From Leptospira montravelensis (GTDB taxonomy: Bacteria; Spirochaetota; Leptospiria; Leptospirales; Leptospiraceae), in assembly GCF_004770045.1 (NCBI RefSeq), contig NZ_RQFO01000017.1, forward strand, positions 124,001 to 188,000: a stretch of DNA of 64,000 bases, read 5' to 3'. The notes under the pieces are model-generated. The model was given only the letters and a program-made list of their open reading frames with translations, was not told where the DNA came from and made no database searches. The number at the start of each line of letters is the position of its first letter. Positions within the stretch are counted from its first letter, which is position 1. Made by a program: the position numbers and the translations under genes. Shown here piece by piece: positions 55,048 to 63,332 of the stretch.

Positions 55048-55129
55048 TTGTTTTAGACGAAAAACAAACTTAGCTTGTTTGTAATTTTCGATTGCGTTTT
55101 TTAGAAAGAAGAACAATCGTTTTGTTATT

Positions 55130-55531
55130 ATGTTTAGGTATAACGAAACAAAGGATTTGATGATTGCCTATGCAAAATGGAGAGACACAGTCGACCGAAC
55201 CGAAGGAAGTGAAACCATTTTTGGTGCAAATGCGGAAGTATCCGAAATTGCTCGGGACCAAAGAGAAGATGCAGAATTTGAACTTAGAATTTTGATCCAA
55301 GATTTAAAAAAACAAAATCCTTCCGCCATCAAAGAATGGGTGGATATGACCAAAGCTTATTTACATAAAATCGAATCCTCCACTCCCGAAGAACAAATCC
55401 AACAACGCAAACAAATTGCAAGGGATTGGAAATATTCCAGGTCGCCGCTCGGCATTTCCGTTCGTTACCCACATCCTTCCCAATATTGGGGGAGTGGGAT
55501 TGGGGTTTTCGGTCCTGATTTAGACTGGTAA
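55130..55531 (+). CDS. hypothetical protein
   Basis: A 133-residue soluble protein with a charged helical N-terminal two-thirds (ETKDLMIAYAKWRDTV, EIARDQREDAEFELRILI) and a Gly/Pro/Trp-rich C-terminus ending GIGVFGPDLDW. No family recognised. It is divergent from the NAPE-PLD-like gene and precedes the YdcF-like gene by 30 bp on the same strand. Confidence 0.6.
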   Translation: MFRYNETKDLMIAYAKWRDTVDRTEGSETIFGANAEVSEIARDQREDAEFELRILIQDLKKQNPSAIKEWVDMTKAYLHKIESSTPEEQIQQRKQIARDWKYSRSPLGISVRYPHPSQYWGSGIGVFGPDLDW

Positions 55532-55561
55532 GATTCCCTTGGATTCAGAATCTTACTACCA

Positions 55562-56338
55562 ATGGATTCACTCTTTTTTACACTTTCTAAACTTGGTACG
55601 GTATTACTTTTCCCCCTTCCTATTTTTTTTATCTTATCTTTCTTTCTCATTCTAAAAACAAAGTCAAAACAAGGAAAATTACGCCTTATAGGGATCGTAT
55701 TGTTTTTATATCTGGCATCTAACGCGTATGTGGCGAATTTTTTATTAAGATCCCTGGAAAAAGATTATCCACCCATCCACATCAAAGAGGTTCCCCCATC
55801 AGAAGTAGCCATAGTTTTAGGTGGGATGATCCAAACCATTTCTTCGCATCCAGGAAGGCCTGAACTTACGGACTCGGTAGACAGGTTAACGGATGCGATC
55901 CGGCTATATAAAGCGGGGAAAGTTAAAAAGATTCTTTTTACAGGTGGATCGGGACTTCTTTTTACGGATGTTTATCGAGAAGCAGACTTAGCAAAGGAAT
56001 TGTTTTTAGGTCTTGGTGTTCCAGAAAAAGATTTAATTTGGGAAAACAATTCCCGAAATACCTACGAAAATGCAGTCGAAACAAAGAAGTTACTCACTGA
56101 AAAAAAGATAGAATCTGCGGTTCTTATTACCTCTGCTTTCCATATGAAACGGGCAGCAGGTTGTTTTCAGAAACAAAACATATCTTTTGTTGCCTTTCCG
56201 ACAGATTACCGTTCGACAAATTTACAATCGGGAGCCTTTGAACTCTACATTCCTTCTTCCGGCTTTTTAGACCAAACGACATTATCGATCAAGGAATGGG
56301 TGGGATATTTTGTGTATCGTGCCAAATCCTATTTATAA
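55562..56338 (+). CDS. YdcF/ElyC-family (DUF218) membrane-anchored protein
   Basis: A 258-residue protein with two N-terminal hydrophobic helices (VLLFPLPIFFILSFFLIL and LIGIVLFLYLASNAYVANF) and a DUF218 domain: VAIVLGGMIQ, DRLTDAIRLYKAGKVKKILFTGGSG, ENNSRNTYENAVETKKLL and VLITSAFHMKRA. Relatives (ElyC, SanA, YdcF) affect envelope integrity and undecaprenyl-phosphate use. A role in envelope biogenesis is inferred from these. Starts ATG after a short spacer from the preceding gene. Confidence 0.82.
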   Translation: MDSLFFTLSKLGTVLLFPLPIFFILSFFLILKTKSKQGKLRLIGIVLFLYLASNAYVANFLLRSLEKDYPPIHIKEVPPSEVAIVLGGMIQTISSHPGRPELTDSVDRLTDAIRLYKAGKVKKILFTGGSGLLFTDVYREADLAKELFLGLGVPEKDLIWENNSRNTYENAVETKKLLTEKKIESAVLITSAFHMKRAAGCFQKQNISFVAFPTDYRSTNLQSGAFELYIPSSGFLDQTTLSIKEWVGYFVYRAKSYL

Positions 56339-56439
56339 CAGTCGATTTTCTCTGGTATTTTTTAAGACCTTTTTGTTTGACCGAAACCTGCAATCAGAGA
56401 GGTTAGAGGAAAGACGGGAATCCGTCTAAAGAATGGATT

Positions 56440-56832
56440 ATGAATCGTAAGTTTTTAACTCTTTTGTTTCTCATTGGACTTTCTCTCGGCGGAATTGCTT
56501 ATTTCTCTTCGCAAGAGACCTCCTATCTCCTTTTGGATGCTTCCGAACTAGCAGCAAACCAAACTAAGTATTCAGAACAAAACCTACGCGTAAGAGGATT
56601 TGTGCGGGTGGGAAGCCTTGTCCGCGAAGGAAAAAAAGCCAAATTTGATTTAGAACTAAACGATCAAATCATTCCAGTTTTTTTTACTGGGGAAACACTT
56701 TTGCCTGATGCTTTTAAAGAAGGAGCCAGGGCTCGAGTGGATGGAAAGTTAGACCACGGGGTCCTAGTGGCTAGTCACGTAGAAGCAAAATGTGCTTCGA
56801 AATATGAAGCGGGATACGCTGAGGAAAAATGA
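56440..56832 (+). CDS. ccmE: cytochrome c maturation haem chaperone CcmE, Cys variant
   Basis: Periplasmic haem chaperone anchored by one N-terminal helix (TLLFLIGLSLGGIAYF), with an OB-fold (residues 45-110). The haem-attachment motif, HxxxY in E. coli CcmE, is C118-A-S-K-Y122 here, within EAKCASKYE. This matches the CxxxY class known from Desulfovibrio and archaea. Length 130 residues is short but complete. It overlaps ccmF by four bases. A leader hairpin AGACGG/CCGTCT (56412-56427) lies 12 bp before the start. Confidence 0.9.
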   Translation: MNRKFLTLLFLIGLSLGGIAYFSSQETSYLLLDASELAANQTKYSEQNLRVRGFVRVGSLVREGKKAKFDLELNDQIIPVFFTGETLLPDAFKEGARARVDGKLDHGVLVASHVEAKCASKYEAGYAEEK

Positions 56833-59027
56833 ACAATTTAGGAACCATCCTTTTATCTGCATCACTCGCCGTATTAATTTTTTCCGCCTTACAAACCATC
56901 TACGGAATTTATAAACAAGACAGAAAGGCCATAGAACTTGGCCGACTTGCCCTCATGACAAATCCATTTGTCATCGTACTTACCTTTACTGTTTTATTAA
57001 CACAACTGGTCCGATCAGACTATAGCAACTATTATGTGGTCATGCATTCCAGTGAACACTTACCTCTATTTTACAAAATGACATCGATTTGGTCTGGTTC
57101 CTCCGGAAGTTTGTTGTTTTGGAATTTGATCCTTAGTGTTTTCACCTTTATCGTATTATGGCAAACTAGAAAATCCATCGAAGATCGAATTCCGATGATG
57201 AATCTTATCCTTGCTGTTTTATCTGGATTTTTTTCTTTCCTTGCCGTTTTTTATGGAGATGCGCAACCATTCCGTGAATTTGTTCCTGAAGCCGCTGCCG
57301 GAAGAGGTTTGAATCCCCTCCTCCAACATTGGGCGATGATCATTCATCCACCGATTCTTTACATTGGTTATGTAAGTATTTCCATTCCTTTTGCCATTGC
57401 AATGTCAGCACTTGTTTCTGGCCAACTTTCAGAAGACTGGATGAAGTTCATTCGCAAATGGACTTTGTTTTCTTGGTTCTTTTTGGGAACAGGGATTTTA
57501 CTCGGATCCAAGTGGGCCTATGAAGAGTTAGGTTGGGGTGGTTATTGGGCTTGGGATCCTGTAGAAAACGCATCCCTTATGCCTTGGTTACTCACCAGTG
57601 CCTTTGTCCATTCTGTAGTGATCCAAGAAAGAAGAGGGATGTTAAAATTCTGGAATATGTTACTTGTCATCCTTGCATTCCACTTTAGTTTACTAGGAAC
57701 TTGGATCACACGTTCAGGAGTTTTGGAAGGTCCTCATAGTTTTTCCAAATCAACCATCGGAACTCCTTTTATCATTTATATCATCGGTAGTTTTTTATTT
57801 TTCACGGGATTTGTGATTTACCGTAGAAAACAACTCACTCCTGAAAGAAATTTAGAAGCCATTACTTCCAAAGAAGGCAGTTTTTTATTAAACAACTTTC
57901 TATTAGTTCTCTCTACCGCAGCTATTTTGCTCGGTGTCTTTTCTCCTCTTTTGTATGGAAAAGAATTTAAGGCACCTTGGTTTAACTCCTGGGGTGTCCC
58001 TGCAGGGATTTTTCTTTTGCTTCTCATGGGAGCTGCCCCACTTCTTGCTTGGAGAAAAGGTGCAGGGGCCGTATTTTTTTCTACCTTACTCAAACCATTC
58101 ATTGCAGGTCTTGTCGGTGGTGGGCTCTACATTCTTTTTTATTCGCAAAACTTTACCAAACCAGATAGCAAATATGGAGATGTTTTGGCAGAAGTGTATT
58201 CGGTTCTGACTGTAACGATTGGTGTGTTTACCATTTCCGGAATCATCCAAGAATACTACCGAGGAATCCGAGCACGAAGGGAAGAATTCAAAAACGAAAA
58301 TATATTGGTAGCCGGTTACCGAATGTTACTCAAAAACAAACGGCGGTATGGTGGATACTTAGTGCATTTTGCTCTAGTATTAATTTTTATAGGTTATGCT
58401 GGAAATGCCTTTAAAATCAATACATCCGTTCGTTTCTTTTATGAACTCCAACCGCCGACTTCGGAAGAAATTGTCTATCAATCCATTGATAAAGCAATGA
58501 TTGGTGGTTATCAAATTGAAGCCTCCACTCTCAAACTAAAACCTGTATTGATTTCTGGACTTGGTGGGGAACCAAACATTCAAAATGTGATTGTTTCCCA
58601 AGAAGGAACTTATGGAATTTTTAGAGGTACAGAAAAACTTAGTGATCTAACTACAGAACGAAGGTTTTACCCACAAATCTCTCACCTAACAGGAGATTTT
58701 GAAACCCATATCCCAACGAGTGAACCTGCAATCCTTTCGATGGCAAAGGAAGATTTTTATATCCAACTGGGAGCCATTGAAACCTCTGATTTAAAATCAG
58801 AAAATCCTGACCTTCCATTGATGTTTATGCAGTATTATTTCACACCTGGAACAGAGATGGATAAACTTAAACTATTTCTAAATTTCCCAAAACAAATTGT
58901 AGCAAACTTAGAAGTATGGGTGAACCCACTGGTAAAACTGATTTGGATCGGATCACTACTCTATTTCTTATCAGGGATATTTTTACTGCTCCCAGTCGGC
59001 GAAACCAAAAAGAAAACGGTAGGATAG
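56829..59027 (+). CDS. ccmF: cytochrome c haem lyase subunit CcmF
   Basis: Large membrane subunit that transfers haem from CcmE to apocytochrome c. About 15 helices in 732 residues. The WWD region reads GWGGYWAWDPVENASLMPWL, with the flanking haem-contacting His in HWAMIIHPPI and SAFVHSVV. TRSGVLEGPHSF and VHFALVLIFIGYAG supply further conserved His positions. The C-terminal periplasmic domain is of normal size. Second gene of ccmE-ccmF-ccmH. Confidence 0.93.
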   Translation: MNNLGTILLSASLAVLIFSALQTIYGIYKQDRKAIELGRLALMTNPFVIVLTFTVLLTQLVRSDYSNYYVVMHSSEHLPLFYKMTSIWSGSSGSLLFWNLILSVFTFIVLWQTRKSIEDRIPMMNLILAVLSGFFSFLAVFYGDAQPFREFVPEAAAGRGLNPLLQHWAMIIHPPILYIGYVSISIPFAIAMSALVSGQLSEDWMKFIRKWTLFSWFFLGTGILLGSKWAYEELGWGGYWAWDPVENASLMPWLLTSAFVHSVVIQERRGMLKFWNMLLVILAFHFSLLGTWITRSGVLEGPHSFSKSTIGTPFIIYIIGSFLFFTGFVIYRRKQLTPERNLEAITSKEGSFLLNNFLLVLSTAAILLGVFSPLLYGKEFKAPWFNSWGVPAGIFLLLLMGAAPLLAWRKGAGAVFFSTLLKPFIAGLVGGGLYILFYSQNFTKPDSKYGDVLAEVYSVLTVTIGVFTISGIIQEYYRGIRARREEFKNENILVAGYRMLLKNKRRYGGYLVHFALVLIFIGYAGNAFKINTSVRFFYELQPPTSEEIVYQSIDKAMIGGYQIEASTLKLKPVLISGLGGEPNIQNVIVSQEGTYGIFRGTEKLSDLTTERRFYPQISHLTGDFETHIPTSEPAILSMAKEDFYIQLGAIETSDLKSENPDLPLMFMQYYFTPGTEMDKLKLFLNFPKQIVANLEVWVNPLVKLIWIGSLLYFLSGIFLLLPVGETKKKTVG

Positions 59028-59028
59028 A

Positions 59029-59682
59029 ATGAAATTTGGTGATCAAATCAAAACCGAATCCACAAAGGAATCTTCTTCCTATTTTACGAATGTTTGGTTC
59101 CGCTCTCTTTTGAAATCAATTTTATTGGTGATTGGATTTTTTTTCCTATTTCCAAGTTTACTTTTAGCACAAAAAACGACCACAAATCTCAAAGAAGAGG
59201 CTCAAATCCAAACTTTTTTAAAGGTTACGGAAAACATTCGTTGTATTTGTTTACCAAGTCTCCCTATTCAATCGTGTTCGTTTAACATGTGTGCAGCGTC
59301 GAGTTATCTAAAAACCTTTATCGAAAACCGAGTCAAAGATGGAATGAAAGAAGAAGAAATCATTTCGAAAATGGAAAATGGATTCGGAACTTCCGTTTTA
59401 CAAGATCCAATCGTAGTGATGTTTCAAGAAAATGGAAACCAGGGAATGGTTGATTCGATTGTCTATGGGTTCGGACCAAAAATTTTGGCCAAACCTGATG
59501 ATACATGGATTAATTTCACTCTACTGGCTCTCGGAATTTTAGGTTTGTTTGGAATTTACAAATTCGGAACTAGAAAAAAGAAAGAGCCCATCACACCTAA
59601 CACCAATCAAACTCTTGGTGCCTTAAAAACAACCACAGAACAAATTAAAAACAAAATCCGCAAATTCGAAGAAGAAACCTAA
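59029..59682 (+). CDS. CcmH-like thiol protein with unusual cysteine motif
   Basis: A 217-residue protein with an N-terminal hydrophobic helix (LLKSILLVIGFFFLFPSLLLA), a CcmH-like three-helix domain (FIENRVKDGMKEEEIISKM, then LQDP) and a C-terminal membrane helix (FTLLALGILGLFGIYKFG). CcmH normally has LRCxxCQ; here the equivalent is IRCICLPSLPIQSCSFNMC, giving Cys at 72, 74, 83 and 88. It follows ccmF by one base, so the CcmH role is supported by position, but the redox chemistry may differ. Confidence 0.78.
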   Translation: MKFGDQIKTESTKESSSYFTNVWFRSLLKSILLVIGFFFLFPSLLLAQKTTTNLKEEAQIQTFLKVTENIRCICLPSLPIQSCSFNMCAASSYLKTFIENRVKDGMKEEEIISKMENGFGTSVLQDPIVVMFQENGNQGMVDSIVYGFGPKILAKPDDTWINFTLLALGILGLFGIYKFGTRKKKEPITPNTNQTLGALKTTTEQIKNKIRKFEEET

Positions 59683-59710
59683 ATCGTATTTCAAACAAAA
59701 AAAATAAACC

Positions 59711-59740
59711 AATTAGAGAGAATTCCAATTCTCTCTAATT
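59711..59740. terminator. bidirectional terminator overlapping the end of bioF
   Basis: AATTAGAGAGAATT and AATTCTCTCTAATT are perfect 14-bp arms around CC. On the minus strand the arm contains the last bioF codons and its stop, followed by GGTTTATTTTTTTT. On the plus strand it ends the ccm operon. Confidence 0.85.
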
Positions 59741-60870
59741 AAAACTAGTTCCTTGACTAATAATTGAATATCAGGTAAGCTTAGTTTTGCATTTAAACTA
59801 ATTCGTAACCTTGGTGTCGACACAGTGGGAGGACGGATGGCTCGAACATCCAATCCTCTCTCTTGTAAACTATTAGCAAAAAATAAAGCCTCTTTCTCAG
59901 TTGTCAGTAAAACGGGGATTATATGCGAAGTAGAATTGGTTAAAACAAATCCATTTTCTTCCAAAGAATTTTTTAGTATTTTTGCCAACGCCAATAAAGT
60001 CTCTCTCTCTTTATCCATAGAACAAAGTAAAGAAAGAGCAAAAGAAGCAAGTTCTGAAATCATAGGGAGGGGTGCAGTGGAAAAAATAAAGGGCCGCATT
60101 ACATTCACTAAGTGATCACGTCCTATTTTTTTGGTAACAATGATCCCACCTTCAAGTCCTAAAGATTTTCCCAAAGTGTAAACTCTGTAATCAATGGATT
60201 GGATTTCAGAATAAGTCAAATCACGAAAAACTAATCCCTTCCCACTTGGGCCATAAATTCCCAAAGTATGGGCCTCGTCTAAAACCAAAACAAATCCAAA
60301 TTCCTTTTTTAAACTTAGTAAAGTTTTTAAATCAGGTGAATCACCATCCATACTAAATAAAGTTTCAGTCACAACGATACGTTTATGTTTGTGGTTTGGG
60401 TCTTCCGAATCAGCTTTTACTAATAAATTACGTAAGTGGTTTAAATCCAAATGATTATAATATTTTTTTTTAGCTCCCGAAATGCGAATCCCATCTAAAA
60501 TAGAAGCGTGATTTAATCGATCGGTAAACACGAAACAGTCGGGTGCAGCAATGGAATCTAAAAGTCCAAAATTTGCAGTAAATCCAGTAGAAACCAAAAG
60601 TGCGGCCTCCCCTTCAACAAAATCAGCAAATTCCGATTCAAACCTATCCATTGAATTTGTATTTCCACGGACCAACCGCGATGCTGTCGATCCAAATGGA
60701 TATATATCTTTTCGCGACTGGAAGAACTCCAACATACGAGGATTAGACGTTAATCCCATATAGTCATTGGAACAAAAGTCAATTCCTTGATAGACCTTCG
60801 TTTCCCGAAACAATTGTTTTTCGTGAATGGAATTTAGTTTTTTTTGGACTTCTTCCCAATGATTAGCCAT
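59713..60870 (-). CDS. bioF: 8-amino-7-oxononanoate synthase (alpha-oxoamine synthase)
   Basis: PLP enzyme condensing pimeloyl thioester with alanine in biotin synthesis. It shows FCSNDYMGLTSNP, STGFTANFG, VVTETLFSMDGD, LVLDEAHTLGIYG, and the PLP Lys in YTLGKSLGLEGG. Length 385 residues is standard. The family also includes KBL and ALAS-type enzymes, and no other bio gene is adjacent, so BioF is the best but not the only reading. The last codons and stop form part of the terminator. Confidence 0.85.
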   Translation of the reverse strand: MANHWEEVQKKLNSIHEKQLFRETKVYQGIDFCSNDYMGLTSNPRMLEFFQSRKDIYPFGSTASRLVRGNTNSMDRFESEFADFVEGEAALLVSTGFTANFGLLDSIAAPDCFVFTDRLNHASILDGIRISGAKKKYYNHLDLNHLRNLLVKADSEDPNHKHKRIVVTETLFSMDGDSPDLKTLLSLKKEFGFVLVLDEAHTLGIYGPSGKGLVFRDLTYSEIQSIDYRVYTLGKSLGLEGGIIVTKKIGRDHLVNVMRPFIFSTAPLPMISELASFALSLLCSMDKERETLLALAKILKNSLEENGFVLTNSTSHIIPVLLTTEKEALFFANSLQERGLDVRAIRPPTVSTPRLRISLNAKLSLPDIQLLVKELVLIRENWNSL

Positions 60871-60944
60871 TGGCTACCAGTTTTCTATTTCCTTTATTTT
60901 TTCCGATTTAATTTTTTACCTGATTTGTTAGAATGATCCCATAG

Positions 60945-61700
60945 ATGAGTGCCCTTCCTCCCGATATCATCCAGAGAATTCGTTCCGCTAAGAATATTTT
61001 ATTTATCACGGGGGCAGGAATTTCTAGCGAAAGTGGGATTCCCACCTTTCGAGGAGAGGGCGGATATTGGAAAACATTCAAAGCCGAAGAACTAGCAACA
61101 CCAGAAGCGTTTAAAAAACATCCAAATGTAGTTTGGGAATGGTACGATTGGCGACGTGGGATCTGCGCTGACGCAAAACCAAATCCAGGGCACCTAACAA
61201 TTGCAAAATGGCAACTGGCCTCTCCTTCGATACACCTAATTACACAAAACGTTGATGGACTCCACCCCAAAGCAGGTAGCAAAAACTTATTAGAAATTCA
61301 CGGAAATATTTTTCGTGCAAGGTGTACAAGTTGTGGTGAAAATTTTTCCTTAATGGAAGAAGGTATCAACCAACCTGGATTAAAGTATTGCCCAATATGT
61401 GAATCTCTTTTACGACCCGATATCGTTTGGTTTGGCGAAGGATATGACAACAAACTTCTAACCAAAGCCTGGGAACTTAGTAAAGCCGCCCAGATAGTTT
61501 TTGTGATTGGAACCAGTGCCAATGTTTCTGTTCCTGCAAACTTAGCATTGACTGCGATCCGAAATGGGGCATTGGGAATTGAAATCAATCCTGAAACCAC
61601 TACCCTCACACCATCCATGCAATTCCACTTTAGTGCTAAATCAGGAGAAGTCCTTCCTGAAATCTTTAAAGAAGTGTTTCCAGATGCAAAACCAAACTAA
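60945..61700 (+). CDS. cobB: sirtuin NAD-dependent protein deacylase
   Basis: Sir2-family enzyme of 251 residues removing acyl groups from lysine with NAD+. NAD-binding GAGISSESGIPTFRG, catalytic His in TQNVDGLHPKAG then LEIHGN, and the zinc site CTSCGE...CPICES. The IVWFGE motif and the Rossmann core VIGTSANVSVPA follow. Y and R residues of the class III signature cannot be placed with certainty. ATG 60945. Confidence 0.92.
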   Translation: MSALPPDIIQRIRSAKNILFITGAGISSESGIPTFRGEGGYWKTFKAEELATPEAFKKHPNVVWEWYDWRRGICADAKPNPGHLTIAKWQLASPSIHLITQNVDGLHPKAGSKNLLEIHGNIFRARCTSCGENFSLMEEGINQPGLKYCPICESLLRPDIVWFGEGYDNKLLTKAWELSKAAQIVFVIGTSANVSVPANLALTAIRNGALGIEINPETTTLTPSMQFHFSAKSGEVLPEIFKEVFPDAKPN

Positions 61701-61785
61701 ATTTTTGTTTATGTTTGAAGGCTTCTTATTAGATTATCAATCATTTATACATTCGCCATTCAGAAATAACAATTAAGAGAAACTT

Positions 61786-62142
61786 ATGTTAACCATCTTT
61801 CTTCTAGTACTTTCCAATATCTTTATGACCTTTGCTTGGTATGGACATTTAAAATACGCCAAATCAAACAATATGTTTTATATCATTTTGTTTTCTTGGG
61901 GAATTGCTTTTTTCGAATATGTATTAATGGTTCCGGCAAATCGGATCGGATTCACTGTTTATAAATTTGAAGGATTCCAACTAAAAATCATTCAAGAAGT
62001 GATAACCATTTTTGTATTTATTATCTTTGCTACAGTTTTTTTAGGAGAAAAAATCAAATGGAACTATATAGTAAGTTTTGGATTGATACTTCTTGCTGGT
62101 TATTTTGCCTTTGGTTTTGGAACTAAATCAAACGGACACTAA
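61786..62142 (+). CDS. DUF486 (DMT-superfamily) small membrane protein
   Basis: A 118-residue protein with four hydrophobic helices and characteristic DUF486 segments: FMTFAWYGHLKY, WGIAFFEYVLMVPANRIG and LKIIQEVITIFVFIIFATVFLGE. Related to small multidrug-resistance-type transporters; function unknown. The 3' end overlaps the convergent coaB gene by 15 bp. Confidence 0.87.
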   Translation: MLTIFLLVLSNIFMTFAWYGHLKYAKSNNMFYIILFSWGIAFFEYVLMVPANRIGFTVYKFEGFQLKIIQEVITIFVFIIFATVFLGEKIKWNYIVSFGLILLAGYFAFGFGTKSNGH

Positions 62143-62805
62143 AAAAGATACCAGTTCTTCTGCGATTTTTTCCTTAGGAAGTGGGCCAATTTCTTTTTCT
62201 AGCCCACTAACACCAAAAATACGAACACTAGAATCCACTTCCCCAAAACCAATTCCTGATCCAACATAATTTCCAACAATAAATGTAAGTCCTTTTCGAA
62301 CCAATTTGTCCTTGGCATGAAGGTCTAAATCTTTTGTTTCAGCGGCAAAACCAACTCGAAGTGAGTTTAAAATTTTGTGTTCGGTAACATATTCTGTGAC
62401 CTGTTGTAATACATCTGGATTTTCTTCTAACTCAAGTAGGAGTCCTTTGGTTCCTTCTGAAGTTTTTTCTTTTTTAATTTTATGTTCAGCAGTCATAATG
62501 GGGCGAAAATCTGCCGGTGCGGCAGCCATCACAAGTAAACTATCGCTACTGATTTCTGATAATACTGCATCTCTTAATTGAATTGTGGTTTCTACTTCAA
62601 TGTTTCGAACTGCACCCTTGACATGGGAGTAACGTTCCAGGGTATTTCCGTGAATATAAACTACCTCCACTGGGTATTTCAAAAAGGAAGTGGCAATTTC
62701 GTAACCCATCTTTCCCGAAGAAGCATTGGAAATATAACGCACAGGATCAATCCATTCCCGTGTGGGTCCGGAAGTAACAATGACTCGTTTGAATTTTAGA
62801 TTCAT
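62128..62805 (-). CDS. coaB: phosphopantothenate-cysteine ligase, separate CoaB
   Basis: Second half-reaction enzyme pair member in coenzyme A synthesis: joins phosphopantothenate and cysteine. The 225-residue protein matches the C-terminal half of bifunctional Dfp/Coa[37 protein letters not shown], and the AAETKDL and VGNYVG motifs. It begins with MNLKFKRV at an ATGA overlap with coaC. In most bacteria both are one polypeptide; here they are two genes. Confidence 0.9.
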   Translation of the reverse strand: MNLKFKRVIVTSGPTREWIDPVRYISNASSGKMGYEIATSFLKYPVEVVYIHGNTLERYSHVKGAVRNIEVETTIQLRDAVLSEISSDSLLVMAAAPADFRPIMTAEHKIKKEKTSEGTKGLLLELEENPDVLQQVTEYVTEHKILNSLRVGFAAETKDLDLHAKDKLVRKGLTFIVGNYVGSGIGFGEVDSSVRIFGVSGLEKEIGPLPKEKIAEELVSFLVSV

Positions 62806-63332
62806 GAATTAGCAGTATGAAGTTTTATGATTTGTTCCATGATGGATTCCACTGCGGCTAGTTTGCCGTATCCCTCATCCCCACAAACCACAATCCCTTT
62901 GTCAGGAGAGACAATAATCACTCCATCCGATTCCAAAGTTTTTAAATTTCTTTGGACAGCAGGGTGTAAATACATTCCAGGATTCATTGAAGGAGCCACT
63001 AACACAGGTGATGTGCATGCCAAATAAGTAGACGTTACCAAATCGTCAGCAATTCCGTTGGCCATTTTGCCTATGATATTTGCGGAGGCTGGAACCACAG
63101 CAAAAACAGAAGCAATATTTTTGATTTCAATATGAGCCATACCCGTATCAAATTCATCCACTCTAACAGGTTTTCCCGTGAGGGCTTCGAAGGTAATTTT
63201 TCCCACAAATTTGGTGGCATTGGAAGTCATAATCACACGAACTGGAAATCCTTGTTTGGTAAGACCTCTTACCAAATCGCAAGCTTTGTAAGAAGCAATG
63301 GATCCAGATACAGCAATTACAATTTCCTTCAT
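62802..63332 (-). CDS. coaC: phosphopantothenoylcysteine decarboxylase, separate CoaC
   Basis: FMN-binding decarboxylase of the HFCD family, 176 residues. It shows [26 protein letters not shown], the active-site His in [29 protein letters not shown] and the substrate clamp [15 protein letters not shown]. Its stop codon overlaps coaB (ATGA) and its ATG directly abuts the stop of the CBS/CorC gene (TAAATG), so the three genes form one transcript. Confidence 0.9.
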   Translation of the reverse strand: MKEIVIAVSGSIASYKACDLVRGLTKQGFPVRVIMTSNATKFVGKITFEALTGKPVRVDEFDTGMAHIEIKNIASVFAVVPASANIIGKMANGIADDLVTSTYLACTSPVLVAPSMNPGMYLHPAVQRNLKTLESDGVIIVSPDKGIVVCGDEGYGKLAAVESIMEQIIKLHTANS

